DNA of 30,830 bases, from contig BFEA01000323.1 of NCBI GenBank assembly GCA_003427395.1, positions 1,210,631 through 1,241,460 of the forward strand, in the 5' to 3' direction. The notes beneath the pieces were generated by a model. It searched no databases and was not told the origin of the DNA. It saw nothing but the letters and a program-made list of their open reading frames with translations. The DNA is from Chara braunii. Lineage: Eukaryota > Streptophyta > Charophyceae > Charales > Characeae. This document shows positions 1 to 10,559 of the stretch, piece after piece (within the stretch, counting starts at the first letter, position 1; each line of letters begins with the position of its first letter). A program made the translations under genes and the position numbers.

Positions 1-225
1 CTGTGTGGAGATTCAGACTGTGTACGCAGACGAGTGGTTTGAACCTTGTGAAAGATCCTCCGTTAAGTCCTCATTTGGATGTTTAGTTGTTAGTATTACC
101 GAGGATGATCTATATCCAACTTATCCTGTGTGAAGATTCAGACTGTGTACGCAGATCAGTGGTTTGAACCTTCTGAAAGGTCCTTCATTAAGTCCTCATT
201 TGGATGTTTAGTTGTTAGTATATCT
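1..225 (-). repeat. 125-bp tandem duplication inside LINE ORF2
   Basis: Bases 1 to ~105 recur from 126 to ~225 (both begin ctgtgtg[g/a]agattcag and share cctcatttggatgtttagtt), a period of 125 bp with a few substitutions. It lies in the ORF2 linker just before RT, so it duplicates part of the coding sequence. Confidence 0.85.
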
Positions 226-2029
226 TGATAATAGATTGTAGCATAAAGACAGAGTTGAGTTTGGTCTTGGGCGACAGGGAGCTCATGGTCAAAGGGGTGT
301 AATAGAAGACTCATTGACTGAGTCATTCTTTTCGATGTAAGCTTGTGGAACGATTCTTTGTCCATGCGGTCGTAAACCGCTATCCCTTTGATTTTCAACC
401 GCTCCGCCCATATATCTGATTGTTCCTTCTGGTAGCCGTCTCATTCCGCCATGTGTTTTGCCCTAACAGGGCTCCATACGAGGTTAGAAATGGGGTGTAA
501 GTTTATTTGGGATTCAACAAGCTTCTCGCTGGTTTTTTACGGCCTCTAGGATACGAGAGAAAATACTCAGATGCTTAGAAAAGATTCTAGAACCAGCATC
601 CTACCAGTCGGCTGCTTAAGCAAAGGTGTGTCAGTTTCTTTTTCACTCATTCCAAAATTAGTGCATTAAGTCATTGATGCCTGAGTCCCTTCAAAATCTA
701 AGTATTGACTCTGAAGTAACCCGAGCCTCTTTCTGGCTTGGTTGCTTTGAAGGAGCCCATGATTGGCTTGTGGTTTGATAGTGTGCTAGCCTGTTCAAAG
801 ATGTCAATCGTAGCATTCCATATCGAAGGAGATGAAAATTATAAGTCAAGCCTTCTATTGACAATTCCTCTTCCCTCCCCAGTTTTCGGGATGTAAAAGA
901 CTGTAGGGATCTGATAAATCTAACTCGGTCATCAGATTGGTTAGTATGGTGGCATCCCTACTACCTCTGGTTTCGTGAATCTTATCCAAAGAGGTGTTGC
1001 AATCTCTCGAAATAATTAGATTTTCGCATCGCAGTTAAGAATGAACATGGAAAGGTCATTGAAGAAGGATTCACGTTCTTTGCTATTAGTTGGAGTATAA
1101 ATTGATGCAACTACCCACTCCTGACTACTAATCTCGAGTTTAATCAAAGACCAACGACCCCACAAATCCGCGCAGAAATCCACAATCTTGGAGTCTAAAT
1201 TACGGTGGACCAAAATACCAACACCGCCCTTCGAGCCACGGGCTGGTGGCCAAATTTGAGGGTCATCCCACCACGTGCCTAACTCCATCACCTTCGATTT
1301 GGATAGCTTTGTTTTTTGTAAACATACGATATCGATCTTTTTATCATGAATCCAACTTTTTAGGCGGCCACGTTTATTTCTACTGTTCGAATCTTATGAC
1401 CCACGGATATTCCACGTGGCGACTTTAAGTCTTCCCATTCATGGGCAATACACCAGCCAATTGGATCTGGGCAAAGCTTATTGAACCGTTTAAATTACGG
1501 TGGACCAAGATACCAACACCGCCCTTCGAAATACGGGCTGGTGACCAAATCTGAGGGTCATCCCACCACGTGCCTAACTCCATCACCTTTAAATTGGTTT
1601 AGCTTAGTTTTTGGTAAACATACGATATCGATTTTTTTATCATGAATCCAACTTTTTAGGCGGCCACGTTTATTTCTACCGTTGGAATCTTGTAACCCAC
1701 AGATATTCCACGTGGTGACTTTAAGTCTGCCCATTCATGGGCAAGACACCAGCCAATTGGATCTGGGCAAAGCTTATTGAACCGTCTAAATTACGGTGGA
1801 CCAAGATACCAACACAGCCCTTCGAACCACGGGCTGGTGACCAAATTTGAGGGTCATCCCACCACGTGCCTAACTCCATCACCTTCAATTAGGATAGCTT
1901 CGTTTTTTGTAAATATACGATATCAATCTTTTTATCATGAATGCAACTTTTTAGGCGGCCATGTTTATTTCTACCGTTCGAATCTTGTAACCCACGGATA
2001 TTCCACGTGGCGACTTTAAGTCTGTCCAT
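1..2029 (-). pseudogene. L1-like LINE ORF2 (endonuclease part), decayed, runs off left edge
   Basis: ORF2 of a non-LTR retrotransposon normally encodes an APE-type endonuclease then a reverse transcriptase. The minus strand from an ATG at 2029 shows the APE opening VATWNIRG, then GRLKSxIHDKKIDIV, GGVGILVHRN, WxxIKLEI and ASIYTPTN (1291-1016). The GDFN region (read as RDCN, ~1000), the C-terminal LSNHKPI (about 780-765) and FKATKPERGSGYFRVN follow. The linker between endonuclease and RT lies at 398-156 (RMDKESFHKL...YYQDILTTKHP). The RT itself lies outside the window. Frameshifts and stops break the frame many times, so it cannot be functional. The N-terminal part is present three times in tandem. 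Family assignment is firm; the exact clade (plant L1) is inferred. Confidence 0.85.
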
Positions 2030-2079
2030 TCATGGGCAAGGCACCAGCCAATTGGATCTGGGCAAAGCTTATTGAACCT
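1195..2079 (-). repeat. Three tandem ~295-bp copies of the LINE ORF2 5' end
   Basis: Copies at about 1195-1490, 1491-1786 and 1787-2079 each start (plus strand) with aaattacggtggaccaa and end with gcaaagcttattgaacc, with a period of 295-296 bp. Each carries the ORF2 start region and the first ~90 codons of the endonuclease in minus orientation. The right-most copy is open over the first ~45 codons; the left-most has an in-frame TAA after WNIRGS. Copies differ at scattered single bases, so the duplication is not very recent, or the copies are collapsed variants. Confidence 0.9.
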
Positions 2080-2390
2080 GGAACAGGTTGTGTTAAAGGT
2101 TTGAGTAAAGGTTGTTTCAAGAACCGAGAGTCAAGCTTTTTGTCATTGCCAAGTTTAACACTCAACTCGTAGAGGAATCCAGTTGTCGTGTTAGCGACGA
2201 CCCTACTACGGTGAAGGTCAGACTTTCTTGCTTCAGGGAAACCAAGATAGGGGAATCAGACGAAGACCCTCCCTCTCGAGAGTATCCAACTACCATGGTA
2301 AAAAACGGGCATCGAAGAGCCGCGCGAAAAACTTACTCGACTTTCGATAATATCAACAATAAAACGAGGCATGATGATTTCATAAATAAG

Positions 2391-3988
2391 TCAAAGATTC
2401 TCCATGACACACAACATCGGGGATTCTGGGCAAACCATGTTGAACAGTAGGGGATTACTGTCGACACCTATCCAAGCGATCACCCATAGCAATTCCGTAA
2501 CCGCATAACAAATGATCGGTAGCAATTTAGCCTCTATACAACTTTGACCCTTCAAGTTTGAGAGGGCTTCCACGGGCACGAGAGGGTTTACGCTTACCTG
2601 TGACTCTGATGGAGTGCGGGAGACAAAATGGTATAAACTGTTAGAGCTGTTTGAAGTTTCCGCTCGTGGTTGGTCGACTTGAATATCAACTCTATTGCCC
2701 TCACTCAGCCTTCGCGCTTTTCGAGGGGATTCACCCCAAACTCGACTGCCACCTTGTAAAGATGAACCACCAGTCGGGGCAAACCCCTGATGCTGATGCG
2801 AAGTGACACCCATGCCTGGGTTCATGGCTTGGGGGATTCCCCCCTACCCATACACCCAGGGGGAAAAAACTTGCATATTAACAAATGATGGACGCGCATT
2901 CGACTGTGGCTCCGAAGGAGGAACACCTTGCTATTGATGAAGAAATGGGTGTGAGGGAAAATCTTGTAAGAAGGACACCCATGTGAAGTTGACCGCAGGA
3001 TTCACAGGAAGTGGGTGCTGCACTCCCATGCCTCCACTTGGATGCCCCGGGAGAGGAGACAACGTTGGATTCATCTGAATTGAAGCTCCCACAGGGACAC
3101 TTGATGGGGCGGTACTGGTAGCCCCAACTCCAGAGGCCTGTTGAGCCGCCGCCCCTGGTGCCCCGGAAAGCACCTTGGTAAATTGAACGAGAAGCTCCAA
3201 CGCCCGGCGGTTGAAGCTTGTGGGTTGTTGGTAGCAGGTCCGCCTTGAGATGATCTTCCATGCCATCTGCATGTTATTTCCGTGTGAAAAAAGGTGCGAC
3301 ACCTTTTACACCACTCGTTGTCCTCACTTGCCATCTTCACCTCCATCAAATCTCCTTGGCAGGTTTTAACCCAGATCTTGTCCTTCCTGTGCTCTTTCCT
3401 GCTTGGGTCGATGTCGAACTGAAGGTTAACTAACTTGTGGTTTGACTCGTCAGCTTCTGGGAGGTGAGCTTTGACTATTCTTCCAAACGGTCTTTCTACG
3501 TGGTCGTGCAAGAAGACCATTTTATCCAGAGGTACTTCGACCGCCACGACCCAAAAGGTGTTCGCATCGATAGTCTTTTCCCAATCTCTCACTTCTACTC
3601 TAGTCACCCATGGCTTGAAGTCAGTTCGGTGCGTCGTCCTCGCCAACTTGAAGTCAATGAAGTCCGTCTTCTTCATTGGCATCCAGTCGGTAATTTTCTG
3701 TGCCCTGGGGATATATGAGGCGACATTTGGAGACTCCACGTTAATCCTGCCACGTTTGAAATTCGCTCCAAAGACATCATCTTTTATCCATCCATCTTCA
3801 TAGGCACGGATGACGTCTTCTTTCGCTCTTCTTGGAAGGAATCTTGCTTCATCTCGAAATATCGCTTTGATTGACCTGGATTTTAGCCATTTCACCTTCA
3901 ACTTTTGGATTGAGTTGTTAAGCACTAAAGTGACTTCTCTGCCACTCACCTCCATGGTGCCACCATCAATGTTGGATGCCATCTTCAT
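2391..3988 (-). pseudogene. LINE ORF1 (DUF4283-like, CCHC zinc knuckle), broken
   Basis: ORF1 of plant L1 elements makes an RNA-binding chaperone that coats the element transcript. From ATG 3988 the first ~225 codons read as a DUF4283-like domain (RAYEDGWIKDDVFGANFKRG, then TDFKPWVTRVEVRDWEKT, then RIVKAHLPEAD). They are followed by one CX2CX4HX4C knuckle, C227-KR-C-RTFF-H-TEIT-C240 (3310-3269). Just after the knuckle the frame shifts by one. The Pro/Gly/Gln-rich C-terminal part continues in the new frame from about 3302 to 2391, with two in-frame TAG stops (2933-2931 and about 2850). ORF2 starts ~360 bp downstream. The start is a true ATG preceded by the LINE 5' region. I am sure of the LINE identity; the DUF4283 label is by resemblance. 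Confidence 0.75.
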
Positions 3989-4987
3989 AACATGCCCTCA
4001 CCATTTCATTCACCCGTTCCTCTTCCATATATTAGTTATCATTTGGAACCAGAGGTCTATCGTTCTGAGCTCCCATGTCGTGATCCCCCGGGGGGATATG
4101 CGCCGCCTCATTGTTCGTGGCACTTCAGAAGAGCTAGCCCTCGCCCTCCAAACTTAGTCAAAAGTAAACAAAAGACAGTAACCGTGTCAGGTATTAAACA
4201 CAGGAGGTCGGAGAACGCCGTCGGAGCACAAATCTAACCGCTGACAACATCTATAATGGCCGCCGCCACCGGCTTTCGTCAATCACGAAAGCATCGAGTT
4301 GCCACCCGCGTTGAATGTTCCATGTCAGAACCATCACCGTCGGCTAGGCCTGCCAAAGGTGGCGGGCAGCTCTAAGGCCGAGTGTGAGCGCACCAGCGCT
4401 AGCACCGCTCCCGTTCGACGTGCCCTTCACACCCCTCCTCCTTTTCTCCTCCCCTCTTATTCAAACAATAATAATAATAATAATAGTAATGTTGGATGGC
4501 CAAACCAGAATCACGTCTGGAATCCCTCTTCTACCACAGGTACAACATGAGGTCCTCCATAGCCATGGTCACCCTTCTCCTTCCTCTTCCTGAAGGCCGA
4601 GGCTATGGCATAATGCTAGGGCCTTGCCACGATGTGCAAAAGACAACTCAAAGCAGCTATGGCTGCTCTAGCTCAGGCCGTTGTGCCTGACTCTGCCTTG
4701 AAACTTCTTGGTGCAGCTCAACCCCAACTGGGGCCTTCCAGATGCAGCGCCCACCAACGTGATGAAGATGACTTCCACCATAGCCAGCTAAGTACCTCTG
4801 GCGCTCCCCCTTCCTAGTCCGCGTTTTTCTCCTCCTCCAGCCCGTGCCCCTCCACCATAGCCGAGGCGGGGAGCTGGGTGCTCCTTCCTCCCCAGCAGCG
4901 CTTCTCCAGCCAGCGCTCCAAGCATTGTGTCGCCAAACTTGCACACCGTAGAATGAGGAGGAGCACTCGCTCCTCCTGGAGATATAG
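3989..4987. other. LINE 5' flank and non-coding DNA
   Basis: This ~1 kb stretch lies upstream of LINE ORF1 and may hold its 5' UTR near 3989-4250. Short proline-rich open frames on both strands have no recognisable motif. It contains an (AAT)n run at about 4466-4490. I see no supported gene. Confidence 0.4.
4466..4490. repeat. (AAT)n microsatellite
   Basis: Eight AAT-type units with one interruption (tag), seen directly. Confidence 0.9.
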
Positions 4988-5538
4988 CGGCCGCACGGCC
5001 TCCCAGCAACCGGTACGTCCTCCATTTTCAGAGGGAACATCATTGCAGACCCTGATATTGCCCGTACAGGCCCTAGACTCAGATTAATTGGACTGGTACC
5101 CACCTAGACCTAGCCTACAACTACTGGGTCTCTGCAAATGCATTTTGTCTTCTTCTGCTCGGCCTCGAGTACCCGACACATCTACTGCTACTTGGTGTGG
5201 TACCAGCCTACCTGCCACTTGAGTATTTTCCCCCGCTGTTCTGAGTGTCGCGGGCTTACTCCCGCCACTTGAGTGTTTTCCTCACTGCATCCCTCAAAGT
5301 CATGGCCACAGGTAAGTACCGGTCCTTCGGGCCGCCTGAACAAACAAGTGCCCCTTGCGGGTCACACACACACTCAAACCGACAAGCGCTCAGACAGGCA
5401 CGCAGACCAGCAAGCAGGCACACACGCAGGCTTAGAAAACTCAGCTACAAACCGGAATCTCATCAAGGCATTCATTCTATTGGCAAAACTCAGAAATCAG
5501 CTGTGTGTCTCCGTCCGTGTTTGGCAGGTCCTTACAAA
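4988..5538 (+). repeat. Left arm of long inverted repeat
   Basis: The plus strand here matches the minus strand of 7674-7147 over its whole length (by eye about 75-85%). Shared blocks include cctcc[c/a]agcaaccggta, catcattgcaga, ctgatattgcccgtacagg, ctcggcctcgagtacccg, and aaaactcagaaatca near the inner end. The outer edge is near cggccgcacggcctcc and the inner edge near ggtccttac. Open frames in both arms translate to similar peptides (for example LILPVQxLDSD and DWYPPRPSLQLLGL), which suggests derivation from coding DNA or a long-lived family. Confidence 0.8.
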
Positions 5539-7146
5539 TTCAGTACTTTTTTAAGTCTGTTTTTTAAGTTTTTTATAATATTGTTTTTGAATTTTACCTC
5601 CAGTTTGGCTAGGATTCTGACATGACTCTGAGGCAAAAGTGGTTTGCATTGTTATTCTGCATAACATAATGTTTTTCAGTTTTTTTTTTTTTAATGATTT
5701 TTAATGGTTCAGACATTTCTGGAGTCCGACCTGCTTACCGGTCCGGATGTGTCCGGAAGTCCGGACCACCTGGCCGGACATGCGTCCGGTCCCCAGACAT
5801 GAGTTGTCTGGGTCCAGGTCTGCCGTAGCCATGAAAATTGCAATTCATGTCAGAAAAGAACTGACGTTGTGAAAGAAATAAACACATTCAGAAATGACTG
5901 GCTTTGTGGAGGAAAAGGAGGGTGGATAGCGTTGGTGGAATGGGGGAGAGGCAAGAGAGAGCGGAGACATCCACACTCAAGAGGGACAACACGCTGAAAT
6001 TTCATGACTGGATAAAGATTGATCCTGCAGTGTCACAATTCATCCTCCATCTGAATTCCCTGATATGTTTGCCCCTTCAACACAAGCTTTAGTAGACTTG
6101 CAGTGGTATGGAATAGAAGAAGCAGTCACACGAGCAGGGCAGAGGGGATACAGAGAGGGAATAAATATGACTGCTAGAATTTTCACGGGTATCAAGCAGC
6201 CTCAAGATAGGCTGAAGGGGCAGGGTGACTATGTGCGCTCTGCGCAAAGGACGTTGCAACGTGTGCCTCATGTGTGGCGAAGGGGAGCAGTATCAGTGCT
6301 AGAATTGTCACGAGTATCAGGCATACTTGGCCTCGAGATAGGCTAGGCTGAAGAGGCAGGGTGGGGGCTCTGAATAACCCACACGACAATGTTCATCGAT
6401 GTAACAAGAGACACTGGACTCGCTTTCCAGCAGGTGTTGCTCCCCACCAACAGATTGGAGACGCCGGCAGAGGCTGCCTGCTCATATCACCCCTGCTAGC
6501 ACTCCCAGAAGATGTTCGGAAAGAAAAAAAAAGAGGAGGAGAAGAATAGAAAGGACTGCTCATTGCTGCTGTGGTGGCTCCAATTTGTGGACAGCTGCAC
6601 CTGCTGCTCCTTCTGTTCAAAACTTCGAAGACGTGTTTGTGTACACCACGAGAACCTTTTTCTTTTTTTTTAAATTCAAACTCAGATTATTGAGCAGCTA
6701 CAGAAGCAGGGAGACCCTTGCACCTTCCACGAACAAAGTAAACAGGGTGACCCTAATGACTTCGTGGGAAAAACAAACAGAGGATGCCTTAGCTCTGTTG
6801 GACTGCTCATTGCTGATTGAAATAACTGTGAGGGTGACCGGTGCACAGTTCCGAATTTGCAGAAAGGAATAACAAACAGGGCATTGCGATTCTGGGCCGA
6901 GGAGGGCAGTTAGAAACTGCAAAAACAGAACTGTTACAGCTTTGCGCACTTCTAGCCGTTGGAAGTGTTCGGAAGTGGCAAAATCAGGCGGTCACTCGTG
7001 TTGTTGTTGTTGTTTCTCCTCACTTGCGACTTTTTCTTTTCTTCTTTTTTTTTGTGCTTGCGGCTTTTCTTTTTTTTTCCCTGTGCCTGTGGCGTGCATT
7101 TTGTTTTATTTTTCACGCCTGCGGCATTTTTTTTTTTTTTTTTTGT
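5539..7146. other. Core between the inverted-repeat arms, no recognisable gene
   Basis: The ~1.6 kb core has no transposase or other domain I can recognise in any frame. It holds a cluster of tccgg-containing words at 5725-5800 with a short cccagaca/tgtctggg hairpin. It also has a diverged ~60 bp direct repeat (6171-6229 and 6298-6363, both tgctagaatt...ggcagggtg), one copy of a dispersed repeat (about 6396-6463), and T-rich tracts at 6657-6672 and 7020-7145. If the arms are terminal inverted repeats, this would be a non-autonomous element. Confidence 0.5.
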
Positions 7147-7674
7147 GTAATGACCTGACCAAACACGGACTGAGACACACAGTTGATTTCTGAGTTTTGC
7201 TCATGGAATGAGTGCCTTGCTGAGTTTCCTGCTTGTTACCAAGTTCTCTAAGTCTATGTGTGTGCATGCGTGCTGGTATGCATGTCTGTCTGAGTGCTTG
7301 TCGGCTTGAGTGTGTGCGACTCACAAGGGCACCCGTTTGCTCAATGGGCCCGAAGGGCCGGTGCTTAACTGTGGCTCTGACATTGGGGATTGCATGGGGG
7401 GAGAACACTAAGTGGCGGGGAAAGAGGCCCGCAACACTTGAAGCAGGGAAAAACACTCAAGTAGCAGGTAGGCCGGTGCCACACCGGTTAGAGGTAGATA
7501 TGCCGGGTACTCGAGGCCGAGCATTTTTAGAGGCCCAGTAGTTGTAGGCTAGGCCTAGGCGGGTACCAGTCCAACCAGTCTGAGTCTAGGACCTGTACGG
7601 GCAATATCAGATTCTGCAATGATGTTTCCCTCCGAAAGGGAGGTGGTACCGGTTGCTTGGAGGCCACGCGGCCT
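7147..7674 (-). repeat. Right arm of long inverted repeat
   Basis: Reverse complement of 4988-5538 with scattered substitutions and small indels. The inner end is next to a T-rich tract at 7124-7144. The outer end is near aggccacgcggcctgag. See the left arm for shared blocks. Confidence 0.8.
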
Positions 7675-7717
7675 GAGGCAAGCAGGCCAACAGTCTGCAT
7701 TTCAGGTAGGTGAAAGA

Positions 7718-7779
7718 GTCTGGGTAAAACCATCTGAGTTGGGACAGCGGTCTGGGTAAAACCATCTGAGTTGGGACAG
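7718..7779. repeat. Perfect 30-bp tandem duplication
   Basis: The 30 bases at 7718-7747 (gtctgggtaaaacc...gggacag) recur exactly at 7750-7779, separated by cg. Just outside the right inverted-repeat arm. Confidence 0.95.
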
Positions 7780-8117
7780 GAGCATGTCAACTAATGCCAC
7801 TGTAGTTTGAACCTTGAGAAATTCTGGACATAGGGGCTCATTAAACACTCCTTGTGGTGTCGTCGGGGCCGAAGGAAGTTTCCTGCGGAGTTTTGAAGGA
7901 AACTCCCGCCGTCGTTCCACCTATCCTCGGGGGGGTCTCCCAAGGATGATTGCTTTTGGCCCCCTGTGGCCATTTTCATAATATTTTAGTCGACCGTGGG
8001 GGTGGCAATGCCTTGGTCCATTGGGTGATGTCCGACTCGGGACGGTGTGGTCCAGCTGCCAAAGCCGGGAAATTTTGAAAGGCGTTGACGACGGGAAAAA
8101 AAAAACTTAAGGCAATT

Positions 8118-8290
8118 CTCATGCTTAATCATTGCCTCCAGGCGAAATTCAAATGGTCCGAAATTCGCAAATCAATTATAAATCAATCGCTCCCTCCAGG
8201 CAACGAACCTGCAACCTGCTGATTGAAAATCAGAACCCTTACCACAAGGAAAACGGAGCTGGGATGAAAGTTAAGGCCCAAGATGAGCAC
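8118..8290 (-). repeat. Candidate tRNA-derived SINE, copy 1
   Basis: Read on the minus strand, 8260-8190 has a tRNA-like T-arm, gcagg-ttcgttg-cctgg (8212-8196), preceded by an anticodon-like arm with 7-base loop ttttcaa (8229-8223). The T-loop carries a B-box-like ggttcg. Beyond it lies a ~90 bp body (8210-8118) shared almost exactly with copy 2. The D-arm and A box are not clear, so it is not a functional tRNA gene. A SINE head and body is the reading I prefer; a chance fold beside a short repeat is possible. Confidence 0.35.
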
Positions 8291-8452
8291 TTGTCCCCAC
8301 CCCAGCATGGTCAGTACATCACATACAGCCATGACCCGGTGTACCCAGTCACACATCAACCAAATGGCCCCCTCAAGCCGGAGCTCGAGGGGTTTCGCAT
8401 GCCGACCAACACGGGTACAATTTCCCGTGTGCTCGAAGCATGCTGTGTTGAA

Positions 8453-8545
8453 GCTCATGCTTAATCATTGCCTCCAGGTGAAATTCAAATGGTCCGAAAT
8501 TCGCAAATCAATTATAAATCAATCCCTCCCTCCAGGCAATGGACC
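8453..8545 (-). repeat. Copy 2 of the ~93-bp SINE-like body
   Basis: Nearly identical (about three to five differences) to 8118-8210 in the same orientation, about 335 bp apart. The tRNA-like head next to it is degenerate (cctccccattcgaaaatc). Confidence 0.8.
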
Positions 8546-8569
8546 TCCCCATTCGAAAATCAAATTTTG

Positions 8570-9997
8570 AATTAGGTGCTGGACGTGATGACGACGGCGC
8601 AGGGCATGCGACGTCCATACTGGCAACAGGGGAAGCGGACATTTGCAGTGGCGCCGTGGAGTCGTCATAAGTCATCACGAATTTGTGAGCGCCCCATGAA
8701 GGTTCATTGCCATCGCCTCCTGTCCCCGCGCGTATGTTTGGAGTCGAGCACACGTCTGCGACTTGGTGCCAAGGTTACCGTGGTTCATAGGCTGCTGTAT
8801 TTTCGTAGTTGAAAGCATTGCAACACGCGTGCTGATGGAAGGCAGTGACGACGATGAACGTGCGAAGTTAACGACGACCGAGAAGACGATCGTGCTCTTT
8901 CGTTGTCAGCAGGAGAGGGTATTGGGTAGAATGAGAGCGCAGATCCATGCGCGGAGGAAGACGCTTCGTCAAGTCCCTATCAAAGGGATGGATACCGTGG
9001 TCATCATCGAGGCTGTACTTCAGGTTTGATGCGCCAGGGGTTGAAGTGTTCTTCCACAAGCGACGCTAGCCGATGCAATGTTGGACTTCATGGACGATGA
9101 TTGACGTCCGATTGCGAGAAATTAGGGGGGCAAAAGACCGTGACGACAACAATTTACGAGTGTAGGCTTCAACGGTGACATGCGTTACACGATTGCGATG
9201 GTGACGTCGGGGATGGCCACACAAAGTGCCTGGCCAAATTCAAGATGGCGACGTCAACTCCTGCGATGGCGATGGTGATGGTGACACCGACGATGGCCAA
9301 AGGATGTTAAAGGCGATGGTAGTTGTGGGAGATGACGATGGCGACGACGATGTGGGATAGACGACCATGACGAGTGCAAATGGACAGGGTGGATGGAGCG
9401 AAAGCGATGACACACGTGCGTTGAGGAGGACACACATGGCGAAGATGACGGTGGTCATCTCATGGAGGCCAGACGACAATATCCAATAACGACGATGATG
9501 CAGACGAGGCAAAGGCCATCCTGCAGAGGTGGTGCTGCGTGTACGCCTAGGCACCCTGCCGAGGGTGCATATGTGGAACAGGAGAAGCAAAATCGAGACT
9601 ACAACAGGGCTGTTACTCCACGACGACGGTGGAAGTCCGCCAAACGATGACGAAGAAAGGAGCAAACAGTAGAGGACAGCATACAACATACACACTCTAA
9701 CGTTTTTCGTCGCCGACATGAGCAGGGATGCGGGAGGGATCGGGTAAAATATTCAATTTTCCCACTGCGACGAAGAAGTTGGCGGGACCCACTGCGACGC
9801 AGCCCCAATTGAAGATGAACCCCGACGACGGCCGTCCTCCAAGAGTAACCGTGGGCGACCCGTTGCTTGAAATCCCAACGTTGAGGCTCGAAGATGTCCG
9901 TGGAGCCGCTGGCGGCACACCAATGGACCAGCCGAAACAAAAAAGTTGTCGACGACGTGTGCCTTCGCCGCTGCGGTTATCACAGATCCTTGAGCTC
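8570..9997. other. GAT/GAC/GGC-rich DNA without recognisable gene
   Basis: From about 8570 to 9960 the plus strand is rich in gatggc, gacgac and ggtgatgg words, most densely at 9240-9400, giving low-complexity open frames on both strands. No domain, splice signal or codon pattern supports a gene. Confidence 0.5.
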
Positions 9998-10021
9998 CAA
10001 GGGACCTTGTGAGGTCCCTTG
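9998..10021. repeat. Perfect hairpin, 10-bp stem and 4-base loop
   Basis: caagggacct-tgtg-aggtcccttg. There is no T-tract after it and no gene next to it, so I give it no function. Confidence 0.9.
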
Positions 10022-10289
10022 CACTAGGGCACGAAATGACTGGGCCACAAGGACGCTACAGGGATTACTCGAGGAAATATTTTCACATTTTCTGAATTTT
10101 TTCCCAATTTCTTCCTCGAGGATAGGTGGAACGATCACGTCCTTGTAGATTTTACGTGCCCGAGGAGTGTCTAACGAGCCCCATAGGAGGGGATCAACCC
10201 GATGACCCATCACATCCATGCATCCAAGTTGGAACCCTTAACAAAAACAGAACAGTTTCCCTCCATACGATCAATGCTGCCCCCAACCA

Positions 10290-10486
10290 TGGATGGACAC
10301 ATGGACGTCGACGACATTGTAGAGCACAAGCTGATGCCTGTGACCAAGCCTCCAGGCAGAGGATGCCCTTCGAAGCCACATATGCATTACCGAGTGCAGT
10401 TCAGGCACCATACGGATCCTAAAGAAGATTGGTGGTTCACAAGAGGAGCTAATGAAGACTTCTCCCCACATTATCTCAAGATGTGA
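10290..10486 (+). pseudogene. Chromodomain remnant of a Ty3/gypsy chromovirus integrase
   Basis: Chromoviruses carry a chromodomain at the end of integrase that steers insertion to marked chromatin. The plus-strand frame ending at TGA 10486 reads DVDDIVEHKLMPVTKP, a short basic insert, then YRVQFRHH...KEDWWFTRG...PHYLKM. This fits the E-x-I-x-x-H-x(n)-Y-x-V-x-F-x(8-10)-D-x-W order of a chromodomain and its C-terminal helix. The canonical Gly after the aromatic core is changed. No integrase, RT or Gag is recognisable upstream, so only the 3' end of the element remains. A polypurine tract and LTR start follow in the right order and spacing, which supports the call. Confidence 0.55.
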
Positions 10487-10545
10487 ATGAAATTTGAAAG
10501 GGAGGGAGCCTGTTGTGTAATGACTTCTCAAAGGAATGTTGAAGT

Positions 10546-10559
10546 AAAGGAGGAGGGAG
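10546..10559 (+). other. Polypurine tract of the chromovirus remnant
   Basis: Fourteen purines, aaaggaggagggag, directly before TGTGAGGG. It sits ~60 bp after the chromodomain stop, as expected for plus-strand priming in LTR retrotransposons. Confidence 0.55.

Noticed and set aside
8190-8260. Functional tRNA-Glu gene
   Set aside because: The T-arm and an anticodon-like loop are present, but the D-arm, A box and acceptor stem pairing are not.
9240-9719. 159-codon minus-strand open frame
   Set aside because: Low-complexity translation of GAT/GGC-rich DNA, with no family resemblance.
9998-10021. Rho-independent terminator
   Set aside because: No T-tract and no bacterial context.
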